A program made the position numbers and the translations under genes. DNA of 64,000 nt from WLWS01 sp965243105 (GTDB taxonomy: Bacteria; Pseudomonadota; Gammaproteobacteria; Eutrophobiales; Eutrophobiaceae), in assembly GCA_965243105.1 (NCBI GenBank), contig CBDEUC010000003.1, forward strand, positions 558,001 through 622,000. The letters run 5' to 3'. The notes beneath the pieces are model-generated. The model saw only the letters and a list, made by a program, of their open reading frames with translations, had not been told where the DNA came from and did no database searches. This document shows, in pieces, positions 60,178-64,000 of the stretch (position 1 is the first letter of the stretch; every line of letters starts with the position of its first letter).

Positions 60178-60447
60178 TTACCTTATTGCGAAGCCGTTGA
60201 ACGATTCCAGTTCGCTGGTTTCAAATTCCAGCTTGTCCACGCTTGCCATTGGCGGTCCGGTCTGCAGCCAGGCCCTGAACTGTGCCAGCTGATCATCCCT
60301 GCCTCGCGCGACACCTTCGACATCGCCATTGGAGCAATTTCGTACCCATCCCACGAGACCAAGCTCATCGGCTTTCTTCTTGCAGGAAGCCCTGAAAAAA
60401 ACCCCCTGGACCCTGCCGCTCACCCGGAATGCCTTACATGTCTCCAT
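60178..60447 (-). CDS. acylphosphatase
   Basis: An 89-residue enzyme that hydrolyses acyl phosphates such as carbamoyl phosphate. VSGRVQGVFFRASCKKKADELGLVGWVRNCSNGDVEGVARG contains the catalytic Arg of GRVQGVxxR and the Asn in VRNCSNG. Length is normal. It converges on proS with 13 bases between stops. Confidence 0.95.
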   Translation of the reverse strand: METCKAFRVSGRVQGVFFRASCKKKADELGLVGWVRNCSNGDVEGVARGRDDQLAQFRAWLQTGPPMASVDKLEFETSELESFNGFAIR

Positions 60448-60822
60448 AGTCTCGCTGTCGTTTTATCCAGACAAAATTATGCTCACAGCTCGCCTTTGCC
60501 TGTCAAATCGTGATTCTCACTGGCGCAGCGCATTGAGGCCATGCATGGTCCTGCGGTTACTGCCAAAGCGAGCCTGTATAACATTGATTTATAGACGTTT
60601 ATTCCAGTAAACCAGGCCAGTGCCCGGGTAGCGGGAAAGTGACTTGCGATGATGCGTTGAGGGCTTGAAAATGTGCACTACTGCATATTTTGAATTTTTC
60701 CATGCCAGCTGTGAAATTCATGGAATGCAGATTGCAAAGAAAGGGTAAACTGTAAGTACTACTGCACGCCGGCCTTGCGGCCCCGCAGCGAATAAAATAA
60801 TAAAACCCAAGGGAAAAGAATT
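60448..60822. other. 375-base intergenic stretch with an inverted repeat
   Basis: No gene or known RNA is seen between the divergent acylphosphatase and the PilZ-like protein. A perfect 7-bp inverted repeat TTCCATG/CATGGAA spans 60698-60725 with a 14-base spacer, about 100 bases before the GTG of the downstream gene. A smaller GTTTA/TAAAC repeat occurs near 60598. The stretch is large enough for regulated promoters on both sides; no clear -35/-10 pair was fixed. Confidence 0.5.
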
Positions 60823-62415
60823 GTGTCTGATATCACTTCAATTCCAATGCGGAAAACTTCGGCAGGGATGGCCGTGGAGACGCGCCCGCTGCATATAGAG
60901 GAATGGCTCGACAAGCTGCCCTATATTGATTTTCAGAAAACGGCGACCGTACTTCATGAAGCAGTTAAAGCCACCAACGGCGAACAACTCAAACCGGCCG
61001 TACGCCTTGAGCTGGTAGAGCTATACAACCGTCCCTACCAGTACTACCTGGAATCCCAGATCAAGGCAGGTGCCCAGCATACCCTGCAGTCAATCAGCTC
61101 CATGCAGTCACAACTTGAAATACTGAAGAAGATTGCAGTCAACCTGGGCCTGGCCTGTAAACTGGCAGTGGACGAGCAACTGAAGAAGAAAACGCTGTGG
61201 GGTCAGACCAAGCCCCCCCTGCCAGCGATGTTGATGTCACTCAATTACCTGTCCCACGCGATGATATTCAGCTTCCTCGAGTACTCACCGATACCGAAAA
61301 ATGTCTGGCGCGAAGTAAACTTTATCTACTCCTTTGCACAGGACATCGGCCAGGAAAACAATACCATTGTACTGCCCGGCAAGGATGCAAAGACCGAGGC
61401 CACTTCCATCGCCCACAGCTACAAGAAAATCGTGCTGGCTTCACTTGCAGATCCACATCACCTGCCCTTTGGTGCGATCTGGGAAATTTATGAACAACTG
61501 CAAACCTGGGCCGAGTTTGTACAGCTTAAGAAATTTAGTGAACCACCCGGGCCCAGTGGATTCTTCGTGGTTAACCTGGACAAGGATACGGCCGCACTGC
61601 CCTACTCCAAGTTCAATACCAAGCTGGGCAGCGACCGTCATCGCCTGGTAGACACCACGGCGCTGGGAAAAGTGATACAGCAACACCTCGCTACACTGGA
61701 TGCCGGTCACAAGCTGGACAGCAGCATTAATATTTCGCCCTACTTTGCCAGGTCCATTCTTTCACACATGAGCAAGTCCTGGGGTCTGCCGGCAAAGCGC
61801 TCGCTTCCAAGGGAAACACGTGAAGGCACGATGCAAATCACCTGTGGTATCAATTCCAGTTACTACTTTTTAAATGGGGGTATGGACTTTATATCGCCGG
61901 GCGGCGATACCGGCGAGGACACCGATTTCGATTACATGGATGACATGGAAGAAACCATCCAGCGGTCTTATAGCGCAGACGAATGGAGTCTTGTTGACGA
62001 AGGACCCGGCGGCTTTGCCGTGATAAAAAATGATAAGCCCAGGGATGCAGTCCGCGTGGGGGACCTGCTGGCGATAGCAGATTCTGCCTCGCCAAGTAAG
62101 TGGAAGCTTGGTGTCATACGCTGGTTGATGATTCGCCAGAACAAGGTTTTCAAGGTTGGCATACAGGCAATAAACAAGCAGGCCTTTCCGTGCGCCGTGC
62201 GGGCCTGTAGCGGTAGCGCGATTGAAAAACGCTACCATCGCGCATTCCTGCTGCAGGACAAGGCAGAAAACAACAAGCGAAGCATCATCATGGCAAAAGG
62301 CATGTACAGCGCTGACCGCGAACTGGAAATCAGCTACAAGGATAAAACGCAAAAAGTAACAGCGACAAGCCTTGACGAATCAACCGTCAGTTTCGATCAT
62401 TTTAATTATAGCTAG
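60823..62415 (+). CDS. uncharacterised 530-residue protein with a PilZ-like C-terminal domain
   Basis: A cytoplasmic protein with a mainly helical N-terminal two thirds and a beta-rich C-terminal domain from about residue 390. There DEGPGGFAV, VRVGDLLAI and KWKLGVIRWLMIRQNKVFKVGIQAINKQ resemble the D/N-x-S-x-x-G, V-G-D and R-W-x-V-G-I-Q features of PilZ-related domains. The Arg pair that binds c-di-GMP in typical PilZ proteins is not seen before it, so ligand binding is uncertain. The GTG start has AAGGGA about eight bases upstream. No neighbour explains its role. Confidence 0.6.
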   Translation: MSDITSIPMRKTSAGMAVETRPLHIEEWLDKLPYIDFQKTATVLHEAVKATNGEQLKPAVRLELVELYNRPYQYYLESQIKAGAQHTLQSISSMQSQLEILKKIAVNLGLACKLAVDEQLKKKTLWGQTKPPLPAMLMSLNYLSHAMIFSFLEYSPIPKNVWREVNFIYSFAQDIGQENNTIVLPGKDAKTEATSIAHSYKKIVLASLADPHHLPFGAIWEIYEQLQTWAEFVQLKKFSEPPGPSGFFVVNLDKDTAALPYSKFNTKLGSDRHRLVDTTALGKVIQQHLATLDAGHKLDSSINISPYFARSILSHMSKSWGLPAKRSLPRETREGTMQITCGINSSYYFLNGGMDFISPGGDTGEDTDFDYMDDMEETIQRSYSADEWSLVDEGPGGFAVIKNDKPRDAVRVGDLLAIADSASPSKWKLGVIRWLMIRQNKVFKVGIQAINKQAFPCAVRACSGSAIEKRYHRAFLLQDKAENNKRSIIMAKGMYSADRELEISYKDKTQKVTATSLDESTVSFDHFNYS

Positions 62416-62442
62416 GGTGGTGCGGTGACGACGGTGCAGCAG

Positions 62443-63711
62443 TTACTGCTGGCTGTCCGTATCACCAAGCAGTTCGCGCATTCGAATATCCAGCAACGCT
62501 TCCTTTTCATTATTGTGCTGACCCAGGATTTCACACAGCTGTGCTAATTGCGCGTTCTTGTTCTGCCTTGCCGTATCAAGCGGCAAACGTCGCGGGATTA
62601 TTCTATGCAAGTCCATCAGGCTGACTTCTGACAGGTCACGTGACAGTATCCAGGAACCACCTGCGGTACCCTGTACCCAGTTGGCAGCTTCAAGCACGCC
62701 CATGATCTCGTTCACCTGGAACTGGGGTAGCTTGACCCTGTACTTGTGTAGCCGGGCAGTACTCAGGGGTAAACCCTCTTTCTGAGATCGCCACAGTGCA
62801 CTGACCACCATGAAAGCATCAATGAAGTTCCAGTCCGCATCTTTTTCACCATAGCGCCAGGCATCAAGTCTGAATGCAGACAGGCAAAATGTGATATGTG
62901 CACCGAGGATGACAATCACCCAGGACATGTATATCCAGACGAGGAATGTCGGAATGATCGCAATAGCCCCGTATATTGCCTCGTAGCTCGGCACTGACTT
63001 GACATATATTCCAAAACCGTACTTCGCCAGCTCAAACAATACTGCGGCAATAAATCCACCTATCATGGCATTTCGCCTCGACACGTAGCAGTTCGGAACA
63101 AGGATATATATGAGACTGAATGCGGCTGATGTTGTCAGGAAGGGCAACCATGAAATCAACCTTGCCTTTAACTCAAAACCCAGCGACACGTCCACCTCGT
63201 TCAGGGCCGGGAGCGATAGTATGTAGGAGGTAGAGACAAGCCCGATACCCAGCAGTATGGGTCCAAGGGAAATTATTGCCCAGTAAACCAGGAACCTGGC
63301 AACCGGGTTTCGACGCTTACGCACGTGCCATATCGTGTTTAACGCGGCATCAATGGTTGCCATCAACATCAGTGCGATTAGAACAAGCACGATGATGCCG
63401 GTACCGGTCAACTTTGAAGCCTTGCTTGAGAAGTCGTTGAGGTATTGCCTGACGCTGTCGCCAAAGGCCGGGGCAAAATTGTTAAATATAAAGGTCTGGA
63501 TCGAGTCCCCCATATCGGCAAATATGGGCAAACCACCGAGAAACCCGAACATCACCGTGATCAACGGTACCAGTGAAAGCAGTGTTGCATATGCCAGTGA
63601 CGAGGCGATTTGCAGCCCTCTTTGGCGGTAAAACTGGTGTACGGAAAACCGTGCAAAGAAAAACAGCCAGAGGCCTGTGAGCTTTAGCTGGTCCATGATT
63701 TTATTTGCCAT
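62443..63711 (-). CDS. YihY/UPF0761 family inner-membrane protein
   Basis: A 422-residue protein with six predicted membrane spans in the YihY (formerly RNase BN-like) domain (about 20-290). LQIASSLAYATLLSLVPLITVMFGFLG, LVYWAIISLGPILLGIG and YGAIAIIPTFLVWIYMSWVIVILGAHI are typical. A soluble C-terminal extension of about 130 residues looks like a winged-helix domain (LSTARLHKYRVKLPQFQVNEIMGVLE), which is common in this group. The ATG at 63711 is chosen; the frame extends upstream without membrane-protein sequence. The transport or other role is not known. Confidence 0.88.
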   Translation of the reverse strand: MANKIMDQLKLTGLWLFFFARFSVHQFYRQRGLQIASSLAYATLLSLVPLITVMFGFLGGLPIFADMGDSIQTFIFNNFAPAFGDSVRQYLNDFSSKASKLTGTGIIVLVLIALMLMATIDAALNTIWHVRKRRNPVARFLVYWAIISLGPILLGIGLVSTSYILSLPALNEVDVSLGFELKARLISWLPFLTTSAAFSLIYILVPNCYVSRRNAMIGGFIAAVLFELAKYGFGIYVKSVPSYEAIYGAIAIIPTFLVWIYMSWVIVILGAHITFCLSAFRLDAWRYGEKDADWNFIDAFMVVSALWRSQKEGLPLSTARLHKYRVKLPQFQVNEIMGVLEAANWVQGTAGGSWILSRDLSEVSLMDLHRIIPRRLPLDTARQNKNAQLAQLCEILGQHNNEKEALLDIRMRELLGDTDSQQ

Positions 63712-63818
63712 GCGATGTATCCGGTATCTTTTACAGTTGCCTGCGCCGTCACCGTGTCGACTGGCATGCAGGGCTGGTCGACAGGTAGAATACCACCACG
63801 AATCAAAAGGAGACAGGT

Positions 63819-64000
63819 ATGAGTGTACGTATATACCATAATCCCCGCTGCTCCAAGTCCAGGCAGACACTTCAACTGCTGCAAGAACGAGGCGAGGAAA
63901 TAGAGATTATCGAGTATCTCAAGACACCGCCCACGGCGGCGGAGTTAAAGGAAACACTCGCACTGCTGCAAATGAGCCCGCGTGAACTGGCGCGTAAAGG
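63819..64000 (+). CDS. arsC: arsenate reductase (glutaredoxin type), N-terminal fragment
   Basis: Only the first 60 codons lie in the window. MSVRIYHNPRCSKSRQTLQL contains the catalytic Cys of ArsC-type reductases (NPRCSKSR), followed by EIIEYLKTPPTAAELKETLALL with the usual helix and the start of LARKG. AGGAG lies six bases before the ATG. The fragment cannot tell a true arsenate reductase from the related YfgD type; the Asn-Pro-Arg-Cys-Ser-Lys-Ser-Arg form is found in both. Confidence 0.85.
   Translation, partial: MSVRIYHNPRCSKSRQTLQLLQERGEEIEIIEYLKTPPTAAELKETLALLQMSPRELARK

Noticed and set aside
1..64000. CRISPR arrays, insertion sequences, tRNA and rRNA genes
   Set aside because: No spaced direct repeats, transposase-like proteins, tRNA cloverleaf with a TTCGAATC-type arm or rRNA sequence was noticed by eye; a covariance-model scan would be needed to exclude a tRNA fully.

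Overview
The window is chromosomal DNA of a non-enteric gammaproteobacterium. This is inferred from gene order: the yibN-like/secB/gpsA/trmL group beside gpmI-envC-ctp-yibQ, the ubiE-ubiJ-ubiB and hslVU blocks, and dapF-DUF484-xerC are all arranged as in many gammaproteobacteria. A PEP-CTERM protein with a PrsT-type TPR protein and a eukaryote-type UDP-glucose pyrophosphorylase point to an environmental, probably exopolysaccharide-making lineage rather than an enteric. No rRNA, tRNA, insertion sequence, prophage or CRISPR array was seen. The DNA is gene-dense, and TTG and GTG starts are common.

Layout. 1-5.3 kb: the end of a hydantoinase A/B operon, then DUF2797, DUF3592, a flavin-dependent oxidoreductase and a sirtuin. 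5.4-8.3 kb: a two-gene signalling unit, a REC plus degenerate GGDEF plus degenerate EAL protein with a Pro/Ala/Glu linker, followed by an MshEN-like plus cyclic-nucleotide-binding protein. 8.3-10.6 kb: an osmolyte-type ABC importer with a fused binding protein and permease. 10.6-16.6 kb: UDP-glucose pyrophosphorylase, Sel1, GST, glyoxalase-II-like, spermidine-synthase-like, truncated globin, FrnE-like and SfsA genes. 16.7-20.4 kb: PrsT facing a PEP-CTERM protein that has a sigma-54-like promoter. 20.6-22.3 kb: YtoQ, GreB, a structured non-coding stretch and an RRM protein. 22.4-31.2 kb: dihydroorotate dehydrogenase, trmL, gpsA, secB and a rhodanese, then divergently gpmI-envC-ctp-yibQ. 31.2-42.5 kb, minus strand: the ubiquinone block, hslVU with a heat-shock-type promoter, xerC-DUF484-dapF, MscS, TraB/GumN and nagZ. 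43.2-45.5 kb: an overlapping operon of an ECF-type sigma factor, an acidic membrane protein, a small acidic secreted protein and a basic DUF3106 protein, next to a secreted protein built of 11-residue Arg-Gly-Asp-rich repeats. 45.7-51.6 kb: isomerase, L,D-transpeptidase, RlmD, PolB-like exonuclease, CysM, RimI and family-4 UDG. 51.6-58.2 kb, minus strand: ilvB-ilvN-ilvC-psd-pssA-leuA. An unannotated leucine-rich leader peptide with hairpins precedes leuA. 58.4-64 kb: proS, acylphosphatase, a large PilZ-like protein, a YihY-family protein and a truncated arsC.

How the genes fit together: the ilv/leu block makes branched-chain amino acids, and leuA is probably controlled by attenuation. The two phospholipid genes lie inside this block. 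The envelope genes (EnvC, Ctp, YibQ, NagZ, L,D-transpeptidase, MscS, the sigma/DUF3106 operon) are scattered. The least described parts are the sigma/acidic/basic operon with its repeat protein, the degenerate c-di-GMP/cyclic-nucleotide pair, and the stem-loop-rich stretch before the RRM gene. All functional calls come from reading translations and motifs; no database search was run.
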